Part shown: positions 36,641-47,993 of the stretch, piece by piece
Layout of the letters: every line of letters begins with the position of its first letter
Numbering within the stretch: the stretch's first letter is position 1
NCBI RefSeq assembly: GCF_020882245.1
Contig: NC_083598.1
Coordinates: 39,407,858 to 39,471,857 of the forward strand
From: Rhopalosiphum padi
Taxonomy: Eukaryota; Arthropoda; Insecta; Hemiptera; Aphididae
DNA: 64,000 nt
Direction of reading: 5' to 3'
Translations under genes and position numbers: made by a program
Notes under the pieces: model-generated
Database searches by the model: none
What the model was told of the DNA's origin: nothing
The model's input: the letters and a program-made list of their open reading frames with translations, nothing else

Positions 36641-36658
36641 ATGAAGTTGTGTTTATAG
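36641..36658 (+). promoter_or_regulatory. Five-codon upstream ORF before the Smg6 start
   Basis: ATGAAGTTGTGTTTATAG encodes M-K-L-C-L-stop and ends 8 bases before the Smg6 ATG (36667). The uORF ATG has weak context (GTA before, A after), allowing leaky scanning. The main ATG has A at -3 and G at +4, a strong context. It may tune translation of Smg6 or make the mRNA a target of the pathway it serves, provided the transcript starts upstream of 36641 (not shown). Confidence 0.5.
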
Positions 36659-36666
36659 TGCTAATC

Positions 36667-39600
36667 ATGGCCAATCTTGAAGAAGATCTGTCGCGTATGT
36701 CCATAGGTGAGTGTGATGAAACTGGTACCGCGCTTTACCGTTCGAAAAATCGACATCCCGCTACCGGCGTGGAGGCCATATGCGTTTCAGGCTTTTTTGC
36801 AAACCACCTTAGACCGCAATGCCGCTTAATTGGCTGTGACTGTTTTTGTGCACTGTAGACATAACGTCCTCACCCTTTGAAGGCCGCATGAAGTTCGTTT
36901 TTCTCGGAAACGTTGTTGATATTGTATTATTATTATTATTTTTATAAATTCGCTAGAAATGCAATAACGTTTTCGACTTTCACCCCTTGATTGCATTTTA
37001 GTTGTTGTTTAATTCAAGATAACCATAATATAACTTTCCATAATGGCATTTTACTGTTGTTTTGGTCTGTCTATGTCTTTTATGCATTAATTACTGGCTG
37101 GTTGGACTTGATAATTGTTCAAGCATTACAATTTTAATGAGTCATGTTTATTTTTGTACCTAGGTTCTTGAGATCTCTATATTTAAATTTAACAAAATAA
37201 AAAAAGCAATAATTATATTATAATATATTATTAATAAGGTTTTTTAAGGTTTCTGACAATTTATTTTTGTATTTTAAATAATGAATTTTTTTCTGCTTTT
37301 GGTTACTTATTATTTATTAATGTTTATTATTTAAATTTTTTTATGAATATTTATTGTTATAATTTTTGACTAATACATATTATATTAAATAAACAAAAAC
37401 AATTTTGCATTTTATTAACCATAATATTAAACAAATGTTTTAAAATTGGCTATAATCAATATTTATTTTAATTTTATTCAAATTTTTTTTCAATTAAGTC
37501 ATTACAATAATATATATTAGGCATTAGTTAAAGTAAAGTTTAAAAAGCGTTCTATATGAATGTCTTGAATGAAAATAATTAACATATCTTATCATTAATA
37601 AATTATCAGTAATTTATTTTTTGTCTATTCGATAGTATATTTTATTATTTATTAACTAAAAAATCTAATTACAAATTATTGTCATTATTATGTACCTTCT
37701 GAATTTTTAAAAAGATGTATAATAAAAATATCCGATGATAAAGATACCCACTTCATTTTTTGATAATAACATAGTCAAATATTTACGTAACAACATGCTT
37801 AACAGAGTTTGATGAATTATAAATAATGTTTGAATATATATGAATTGAATAGTTTATAAAAAAATATCCTCATAGAAATTACTTTGCTGTATTGTAGGTT
37901 GGTGGGGTGATGGATGTGTTAAATTTGAATTAAACGATACCTAAATTGGTACCTACAAAAATGATTCTGAGTAGTCACGACAATGGAAGCACCAATTTTT
38001 TCTTGAAGGATATTTTATAATTTATTTATATTATTATAGTATTTAGGTAAAAAGTTCAACAGATTTTTTTTAAAAACATATTGCACATAAGTATATATTA
38101 CTTAGTAACTAATAATTTTTATAATAATATATTAATTTTTTATATTATAACAAAAACAATTTGAATAGGTTAATAATTGTCTTAATAAATTAAATATTTT
38201 TAAAATCTCATTGTGTTCAAATTAACTGTGCATAGAAAATAATATTTTACAATTTTACATGGTGGCAAAATGTTTAACTTCTTATTACGATAAATATTTT
38301 TTAAATTAAAAAAAAAATTATTACGTAAAATACTAATTTTTTGTTTAAATATGATAGTAAAACATGATAATAAAAGTAAAATAAAAACACATTGCATATT
38401 ATTGTAAAACCAATTCACTCACAATTTCTCTTATAATCTAAATCTAGTAAAAAAAAACTTCATTTCAAACTATTAACTTGCTATTTCTAAAATTTCTCCA
38501 ACAATAAACAACAATCAAATGTGGTTAAATATTAAAAAATGTAAGCATTTAGTGCATTTTTTTTGGTTTTTATTTGCTAATTATTGAATATTTTAAATTC
38601 AATTTTTCGTAATTCTTAAGAAAATTATAACAATTTAAAACATAATTCTCATTTATTATAAAATAATGAAAAATAATAGGAATTACACTGACAAGTATAC
38701 ATATTATTCATAATACTTATATTGAGTTTTCTTCTTCGATATTTTTTGGAATTTAATTTTTTTTAATATTTATAAACTTAACATCACTTTGAAGTAATAT
38801 GTGATTTATGCACTTCAACTCATGACCCACTATAAAAACTTCTGTGACCCTTATTTGGGAGCCAATCTGAGATTGGGAACCATTACTTTATGTGTTTAAT
38901 TACGTATAATTTTAATTTTCCTTAAACAATTTTGTTAATGTAGGCGATGATTCGAGTAATAAATTTGCAAGAAAAGACAAGTTCCCGAGAGAAGTAGAAA
39001 TCTACAGGCCTGGAAGTGGACCATTAAGAAGGAGCGGTAATTCTCGCCAAGATGCTGAAGATGATGATAAACGATCTGGATTTGATCGTGACCTTGAATC
39101 ATCAAAAAAGAGTGACTTTATTCCTAATAAACATTTTGAAAATCCAAGTAGGAAAAAAGAAAATTTTCCAAGAGGTCAAAAAATGAATGGTGTTGCTGCT
39201 GATAATTACAGTACATTCAATTTAAAACGGAAACAGCAAAAGAAAACACAGCTATTCTATGAGCCACCAAATGAATGGAGTAGTGATAAACGATCAGATC
39301 GACCACGGGTAAACTTTGTAAATCCTAACGATTCTAAAGGTGATGATGAGAATTGGAGATCACATAAAACACCTAATGTAGTGATTGTTCCTAAAATAGT
39401 TAAAAAAATTGATGAAAAACCAGCCGTTTCAGAAAAAATCATAACTCCAGTTGATATTATACCTACCATGGTTATAAATGCACGTGGTAATACTGTACAA
39501 AATAACACAGATAAAACATCTGCGTTTGGTAATAAGAAACGAGAAGAAAAGAAAGTCCCTAGTAAACCAATTCCTAGTTCTCTTTTAATGAATTATGAAA

Positions 39601-42600
39601 AATTGCCTCCAAGATTGCGAAAAAAGTTTTGCGATGATTACCATATCTCTATGGAGGAAGTAGAAGCATTGTTAACAAATGGACTATCATCTCAAGATGA
39701 ACATCATAAACAAAACAGTTCATATCAATCTAGAAGTCAAACATTACCTCCAAGAAGTGGCAAGGGTCGATTCAATGAATCACAAAGACATGAACAGGGA
39801 TTTTATAGGACTAATTCTAATCAACCACAACCAAAGACTGAAATGAGGAGACAGCAATCTGCAGTCATCCATAGTTCAACTGAATCAAGTAGACGAGGTG
39901 TTGATTTTGATCTACCTACCAAAGTTTATAACAGTCATCATGAATTGAAATCGGTTGATCATAATAGCAGAGATGATACTGAAAAAAATTGTTCTGTTAG
40001 TGTAAAACAGTCTATTGAAAGTGCAGTTTTACTTCCTAGTGGCACAATTGTAAGTTTTACCATATAGTATTTATGGCATATACAATAGTATTTACTTAAT
40101 AATTTTGTTATGTTCAACATTTATAGAATTGGGCTGAAGAAGTGGAACGAGCTGAAAACATGTCCAAAGTTGCAGAAGATTCAAAAAAGGAAGTTCAGAG
40201 ATTAGAAACTGTAGAAAAAACATTAAATTCTCCTAGAGATAGAAAACAAAGGAAGTAAGTGAATAAATCAAATTTGATAGCTTGTGTGCAGTTTTTAACT
40301 TAATATTTACCATTTATTTTTATTAGGGGTATCAGTAAAGATAGAAATTGTACAAATACATTACTTCAACGTGATCAACCATCTAGCAGTACTCATTCCA
40401 ACTGGCATTCTCAAAGCAATGATAACTCTGAAAGCTTAAACAGTAATGGTGGAAGTTGGAGAAAAGAAAAATCTAAATCTATTAGAAATTGTAGTAATGA
40501 CCGATCAAGGAATCATTCACGGAATCGTAGAAACAGGTTAGCTCAACAATTGTTTTTACTTTATGTATATGTATAATATTTTTTGTTTTTGATCACAGAA
40601 ATAACAGTGAAAAATCAGTACCACACAAATCTGAGAATGTTGGAGGTATTATAAAACTACCACCTAATGTGAATGTCAATGCCACTAATGCCTCTGATAA
40701 TAAGTCGCTTAGTCTTAATGGTTATTTAAATAAGACCGTTACAACCACAACTTCACCATCGTCATATCCAGCTAAACAGTTATTTAATCCTAATAATCCT
40801 AATAAACCTATAGTGATATCTCCTAAACAACAAAATGCCAGAGCAGGTTATCCACCAGCTAATATCGAACCAATTCATGCTAAAGAACATTTTTCAATGA
40901 ATATTAACCCTACAAATGCTCAACAATATTCAGGTGCACATTATGGTAGTGCTCCGCCTGCTTGGTATGATCCATACACAGAAAGGTACAGCGATATCAA
41001 ATAAATACATTTAAACAAGACCGTACTTTTAACAAATTTTTTTATACTTAGGTGGAGGAGGGTTATAAAATATAAAATAATGTATATTACATAAAAAAGA
41101 AACTGATGTATAATTTATAGGTTTAAATAATTTTAAAAAGTTTTGAGGGAAAGGGATGGTTAAACACTTATAAATCTTTCCACATGTACGGCCTTTTAAA
41201 TAATTTAAAATTAACTATCTATTATGTTAATAATGTGTTTAATTTTTTTCAATTTTAGTTACCGTGCTTCAATCTATCCAGTTTTGTTATTGGATATAAA
41301 GAAAGCTGATTCTATTATAGGAAATTTAGTTTTTGAACCAAATATGCTTCAAAATTGGCCAATAATTAATTCATGCAGGTTTGTATTAAATTTAAATTAC
41401 CAATAAACATTTATGCTCAAGTTTTTTTAAATTGCTAAATACTATGTATTTATTTATAGGGAATTTTTAAAAGATTCATTAAAAGAGCTTTTAAAATCAG
41501 ACATGAAATTTTGCCAAAGAGAAAATATTGAAACACACTTTTGGAAAATACTTTATCACAATATTATTGAACATATAAAAAAACTTATAAATGAAGATGC
41601 ACCAGAATTAGTAAAAGATTATACCACATTACTAATGAATTTAATAGAAGAAGTATGATCTCTATAAATGTATAATTTTAATAGTTATTAAATACAATTA
41701 TTGATACTTTAGGGTATGAAGTATATGAATGACCTATTAAAACTGTTGGAAAAACATTATAATTTTAATTTGGATGATTATGTATCTTTGACATGCCTGT
41801 CTACAAAAAAACTTGGAAACGTTGGTCTTGCTTTAATATCTTCACAAAAATTATACATATCGTTAGGAGACTTGGCGAGGTATAAAGATATCATGAATCA
41901 TAGTACTAATTATGTTATTGCCAAACAGTAAGTGTTTATTGAACTAGTGTAAATTGTAATATCTGACTTACAAGCTTAATTTTGTAGATGGTATACCAAA
42001 GCCAACCAAATAAACCCTAAAAATGGTCGCCCCTACAATCAGTTGGCGCTACTAGCTGTATATGAAAAACGAAAACTTGATGCTGTTTATTATTACATGA
42101 GAAGTTTGATGGCTTCAAATCCTTTTCAGTCCGCAAAAGATAGCTTATTGTCTTTGTTTGAAGAATATAGAAGAAAGGTAAGATAATGTTTAATGAGATT
42201 ATTTTTACTTTAGCTTATAATTCATTTGTTTCAGTATGAAATGACTGATAGAAAACGTTTAGAAGATAGGGAAAGACGTGAACGTGAAAAAGCTAAGGAA
42301 AAAGAGAGCTCCATGTCATCTAAAGAAAAATACAGTAAAAGAAGGAAAGAAATATGGATACACCCTGATGGCAGTAAACGCTCTCATAGAACGACATCAT
42401 CCACAGAGCCAACTCAAGATATTGATGAGGAGGAATTGTCCAAACTGTCTCAGTCAGAGGTAAATATTCATTTTATTTTATAATTATCTTTTAGTAGGTA
42501 CTTATTATGTTAATTGTATAAATATATAATTATTATTTGTATTACAGGTTAATAAAAGGTTTATTGTTAGTTTTCTACACGTTCATGGAAAACTATTTAC

Positions 42601-45600
42601 TAAAGTTGGGTAAGTTCCATTTTGTTTATATATACTTCATAGTAGTATCAATGTGTTTGAATCATTTTTAACATAGCTTATGTGTATTTGGTACAAAACT
42701 TCAAAATTATTAAATATTTTAAAACTTACCATCTCATTTATATGTTAGTTTTAAAATACTTAAATAATTCTTATTATCAATAAGTTGGTATTCAATAACA
42801 ACTTATTTAAGTAATAATTTCTTAATTAATAAAAAGAGAGACTTAAAATTATCAATACAGTCATTTGTACTAATTACATTCTATTCACTGAGATATTATG
42901 ACTGTGTACAAACCAAAAGTAGTCGTTCCTTACCACAATGTCAGTTATAATAATTGATCGACAAATGAGGATTGAGAATAGAATGAAGCAGGTAAAAGAT
43001 AAGAGAGCAACCCTTCGTTCTTTGCATATTCTTTCAGTAAATGAAGTTTAGTATTAGAGGATCCAATTCCATCTAAAAAAGTAAATGTTGATGATTTAAC
43101 TTTATTTTACTATTAAGATATTTCTTCGATTTGATATTAACAATATAACTACATGTATACTAAATGTTATGTTAAGCAAATAAGGAAACTGTAAACTTAG
43201 ATCAAAAATGTTTTCTATTTTTTGAGTTGCCACTAGATTGATTTTTTATAATATGATAAATAATTTTTTTATTTTAAATTATTATTAATAAAGCTATACT
43301 ATTTTATTTTTAGTATGGAGACTTTTCAAGATACTGCATTACAAATGTTAAGAGAATTTCGTAAATTATTGTCAAATACACCAATACCAATCATAACAAC
43401 AAGGTTTTTGCAGTATTTGGCTTTGAATATGTTTTCAATTGAATATAGTCGTCCAAAAGGTAAACAAAATCAGTTTAATTGAAAAAAAAAAGTTAATAAA
43501 AATAATCAAATATTTTTATATTTATTAATTTATTTACTTTAGAAACACATGTAGAACAAGGATATTGGTCTACAGTTCATGAGTGTGCATTAGCAATGTC
43601 ATTGCAAATGTTTAGCTTGATTGTTGACAGATGCAATCAACTTTTGAAAGAGATCTTAAATAAAGATGATGGGTCTACAGCTAAACAATTGATTGGTAGT
43701 GACATAGATTTTCTGTTACCACCCATAAAGGTATGATAAAGATTCTCTAAAATTAAAATTAAGGAAATTAAAATTAAAAATATTTTTAATCTAGGTATGG
43801 TGTGATTGGCTTCTATGTAATTCTAAGGTATGGAATCCACCTCCATCGTGTTCAGATTATAAACTATCGTAAGTTTTTTTAGACTTGGAAATATATGTGT
43901 TACAATTAATGTTGGGTATTTGCAGGATTGAATTTAAAGTTTTGGTGCCTCTAAATTATTCAATATAAATCTTACTAAAAACTAATATTTTGGCATTATT
44001 TCTTAACTGTTGGTATAATGTTATATTGTGAATAATTTTTAGATATAATTGAACATTTTAGCGTTCTCATTTCAATATTGTTATAACTACGCCTTGATAT
44101 AGCTTCTTTAGATAAAAGCGCCAATTTTTGTGGTCAGTTTGAAAATAAGACATCGAGACATTGTATAGTCACAAAATAAGTGTTGAGTAATGTAAACTAC
44201 CAAAGAAATAATATATAATATAAGATAAATGTTTTATTAATAATTATAATACTTAATAAATAATTATATTAGGAACAACTTATAAAGAATCAAATTATCT
44301 TTACATTTCCATATTTTTGTTGAGTTGAATTACCTCTTTTTAAGAAATAATGTCTTGAAATATTTTTCATGAATACATCTACACATAAGATTAGGTATAA
44401 CAAAATATAACAGTACACATTGACCAAGTGTTGTAGGTTGGTGTACAATACTTGACTACCCTTATTGATCTTAAAAAATACATCTTGTGTTTTTTTTTAT
44501 GTTATGTATTCAATATATATATTTCAGCGGGACTGGAGACTGTTGGTGTCGATTGGCTTCTTTGGTTAACAATTTGGAAAAATTCCAAGAGCATTTTAAA
44601 TTGGTTTTGAATGAACCTGACGAAAGTGATCCAAGTAAGAGGAATAAATCTAATTGTTTTGTTTGGATGTATTTTAAAAGATTATATAAATGATACATGG
44701 TTTATACATTATAGATTTGAAACAACAACTTAAACTGCCTGAAGATTCTATGTTTAGTGGGTTTACACCAATAATTGGTTATGAGCTAAAACCTATTTTT
44801 ATTACAACTACTTCAGATAGAGTGAGTGTTGTATTATATTATATAACATTGTTTACATATCTAGAAATAAATAAATAATATATTTAGGACCTGTCTGAGC
44901 TCACCCATAGAGTGAATTGTATATTGTTCTTTGGCACAGAATTTTTGTGTGGTACTGAGCCACCTGTATTTAAATTACATAAAACCGACACTGGAGCAAG
45001 TGAATATATTTCAGTTGTTGAAACAGCTAGTCCCAAAGATGATGTAATTATTATTTATATATATTTATATACATATTTATATTATCCATTGTTTAATGAT
45101 TATTGGTAATATTTTATAATAGAGTGAAGATGAGGAGATGTGTTTTGAAAGTTGGATTGACGAGGAAAATGATTTAAAATCAAGACCATCTGAAGATAAA
45201 TCTGTTTCTGAGTTACATTCTAAACCAATCTCAAATGAAATACAAAAGCTTTTAAGTAGAAAAGAAGAATTGGAACAAAAACAACGAAATGAAGAACTGA
45301 GGCAAAAGCGTGTACAAGTATAAACATTTTTAAATTTTCTTTTTATTTAAAAGATATATATACATTTTTTTTAGCGGTTGTTAACTAATAGTAAATTTTT
45401 TTCTTTTAGGAAATATTGAAACAAGCATCGTATTGTATTGAAATTGAAATCAAACCACATTTTGTGGTTCCAGATACCAACTGTTTTATTGACTATTTGC
45501 CACAACTTGAGAAATTAATATATTCTTTATCACATGCACAAGAACATACTTGCACTCTAATGATTCCTACTGTTGGTAAGTTAAATATTTTTAATTAAAA

Positions 45601-46437
45601 TGTATATTGTTCATAAATATACTTAAATACTGAAAAGTTACTTGAATCAGTATGAAACCTGACTTGTCCCTAAATTATCAGAAAAATTAAAACAATATGT
45701 TCTAAACTAATAAGATTTTATATTTTTTAACGGTGGACAAGTTGCAATTTTATTGAAATGTGTAGCTTTACATCTGAAGAATTTGAAACTTTCAATCAAA
45801 TGTCATTCCATTTTTTTTTTTTTTTTGTACAAGTTAGGTTTCTCAAAGGACTGATTTATTTAAATTATAAATAATATTTAATTACCATTTTATTGTTTAT
45901 TTTAGTACTAATTGAATTAGAAGGGTTGGCCAAAGGTGGATGGGTCAGAGATTCAGTGTGTGATGCTGCTAAACAAGCGTTAAAAATATTAAAAAACATA
46001 GATTCAGCTGCCGTTAAATTTGTGACAACCAAAGGGTCAAGTTTTAAATCTACAACATGTTTTGAAGAAGAAAACAATTTTGTATGCTTTGTTGGTGCAG
46101 TAATTAAAATTTTCAAATTCTCATTTTAATTACTGTTTATTATTTAGGTGGGAAATAATGATGATAAAATATTGGCAACCTGTTTAAGTCTATGTAAAAA
46201 TAATTCTCAACTACCCATGGATAATCCACCTATAGAAGGTAAATTTTCTAATATATCAAATTACAGGAATTGTATTTTATTTATTTTTGACTCTTTGCAG
46301 GAGAACCTAAAAAAATATTTAGAGATGTTGTCCTGCTGACAGAGGATCGAAATTTAAGAGTTAAAGCTCTCTCGTCAGATATGCCTGTAAGGGCAGTAAT
46401 GGATTTCATAAACTGGTTGAACTTCTTTAGTAGTTGA
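36667..46437 (+). CDS. Smg6: Telomerase-binding protein EST1A / SMG6, NMD endonuclease
   Basis: Cuts mRNAs near premature stop codons in nonsense-mediated decay. Twenty-two phase-consistent exons: 36667-36706, 38944-40049, 40127-40254, 40327-40536, 40599-40985, 41259-41378, 41460-41652, 41713-41927, 41988-42177, 42235-42459, 42548-42609, 43314-43459, 43543-43730, 43795-43868, 44528-44634, 44715-44821, 44888-45043, 45123-45317, 45410-45575, 45906-46081, 46148-46238, 46301-46437; 1472 residues. Residues 30-41 (EVEIYRPGSGPL) resemble a junction-complex-binding motif. Residues up to about 620 are polar and disordered. A 14-3-3-like/TPR helical domain follows, with NPKNGRPYNQLALLAVY, then a basic coiled stretch (about 865-890). 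The C-terminal PIN nuclease keeps its acidic site: Asp1305 (VVPDTNCFID), Asp1402/1403 (GNNDDKILA), Asp1443 (LTEDRNLRVKAL). No broken exon was found. Confidence 0.97.
36707..38943 (+). other. Smg6 intron 1 (2.2 kb)
   Basis: Starts GTGAGT and ends AATGTAG, joining exon 1 (phase 1) to exon 2. It is the longest Smg6 intron and contains dispersed repeat copy E (37905-37975). A 72-codon minus-strand frame at 38200-38418 is low-complexity and not a credible gene. Confidence 0.75.
37905..37975 (+). repeat. Dispersed repeat, copy E
   Basis: Contains GGATGTGTTAAATTTGAATT followed by AAACGATA and ATGATTCTGA, in the same order as the other four copies. It lies in Smg6 intron 1. Confidence 0.5.
42610..43313 (+). 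other. Smg6 intron 11 (0.7 kb)
   Basis: AT-rich intron between the short exon 11 (62 bp) and exon 12. It starts GTAAGT and ends TTTTTAG. No nested gene or repeat was recognised. Confidence 0.75.
43869..44527 (+). other. Smg6 intron 14 (0.66 kb)
   Basis: Starts GTAAGT and ends TTTCAG, joining exon 14 (phase 2) to exon 15. No other feature was seen in it. Confidence 0.75.
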
Positions 46438-47839
46438 TCCATTCAGTTGCAATGGTAGGAATACTATACTGTTCCTAATTACAAAGACTTCTAGTGACAT
46501 TTTTAATACCACTGTTAATGGTATGTATTTTTTAAAGAATATTTTAAGTATTTTTTACATAAACCAATATAGATTCACCTTAGATTAATAGCTAATGGTT
46601 ATTTAATATTACTAAGTATAGCTAAGTGTCTATCAAAAATGAGTAACTTATTTAGTGTTTATGATGAATTCTGTAGTTTTTAAATATAATTGTATTATTT
46701 GTTAAAGTATGACCAAGAAATTGTTTTAACTTTTAACCAGTATCAAAGTATGACGAGTTTATGATGTCTAATACTCAAATTATTGTTCTCTTTAACATTG
46801 AAACACAATCCGGGTGGTTACGCCCACAGGCTAACATAACTTTTTCATTTTATGAAGTTATGGGGTTTGGGGAGTGTAGAAAATACATTCTAAAAGTTAA
46901 TTTAATATAACATATTTTTGAAACCTTGTAAGAATTTTACATAATTTTAATTTTAATGGTCGATTAATGTAATTGAATTTCTTGTTCTATATTAAAATTT
47001 AAAAATGAAACATTTTATGTATAATAATGAAAAGAATCAAGATTTTAAATTGAATACATATTATGTCATTGTTTACAAATTATTTTTATTAATGTTGGTT
47101 TTTATCAAAACATTTTTTTTTTACGATTTTTATGTTTATATAATATTATTGTGAGTTTGTGACATATCTTTCTTTATCTACTCTTTCCAACACAAATACA
47201 CTTTTTATTACAACTGTCTAGGAATCGAAGTTTTTTCCATTTAAACTGGAACTTAACTCTATCGTTACGTAAAATCTTTCGCGCCCTTTTTTTAGCCATC
47301 CTTATAACCTATAGATAGTATATTAAATAATTATAGCTTAAAAATTATGATTATTATTGTATTATGAGATGTTTTAGATTACTTCGTATATTGTGATTTC
47401 CGTGATAATATTTTGTTGACGCTGCGTGTATACAGCACAGTAAAGTTATACATATTATAAGTTACTAGTTAAATTAGTAAATATAGTAGCTATTTCACTA
47501 ACCCTTATGGTAACCTACTGGTTTGATACTAGAATTTTATAAATCAAATCCTTCAGAAAAATATTCTGAATATAAAATATAAAATTTATATCGTCATCCA
47601 AAAAAATGTTATCAAAAATATAGCTCGTAGCTCGTACCTTATTTCCACGTGATAGTAAAAATGAACAGAATCGAAAAAATGTATTCAGTACATAAATATC
47701 TTAAAAATATCTTAGTAAATATCTTATAAAATATGTGGGTATTTATGGACAAATTTCTCGATTTAAATTTACAAAAACTTTTTTATTTCAATTAACGAAA
47801 CAATTTTTTTCTTGTGAAAAATATCGATTTGAGTTTATC
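46438..47839. other. Smg6 3' flank
   Basis: Probably begins with the Smg6 3' UTR. The sequence is AT-rich. No ORF with family resemblance and no strong polyadenylation hexamer could be chosen by eye. Confidence 0.45.
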
Positions 47840-47993
47840 AGCACACAATTTGTGTAAAACTTTATAAAACAGTTGGGATTCAATTCGTGTATCCCTCTTT
47901 TATCATCACTGGGACACAACTCGTGTACCCCACTTATTATTGGGACACAATTCGTGTACAAGAAATTTCGTCGGGACACAACTCGTTACTGCG
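47840..47993. repeat. Array of five GGGACACAAYTCGTGTA-type units
   Basis: Units occur at 47840 (degenerate), 47876, 47911, 47942 and 47973, spaced 31-36 bp. The best copies read GGGACACAACTCGTGTACCC. Each unit is a partial palindrome (ACAC...GTGT). The last unit ends CAACTCGTTACTGCG. The layout resembles the subterminal arrays of the MULE element at 1154-3052, and CAACTCGT is shared with its termini. No opposite terminus or transposase was found nearby, so this may be a solo or truncated transposon end. The 63-codon minus-strand frame over it is a by-product of the repetition. Confidence 0.65.

Noticed and set aside
36556..36666. In-frame hydrophobic N-terminal extension of Smg6
   Set aside because: The frame is open but its only start is TTG. 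The ATG at 36667 has strong context and gives the expected polar N-terminus.
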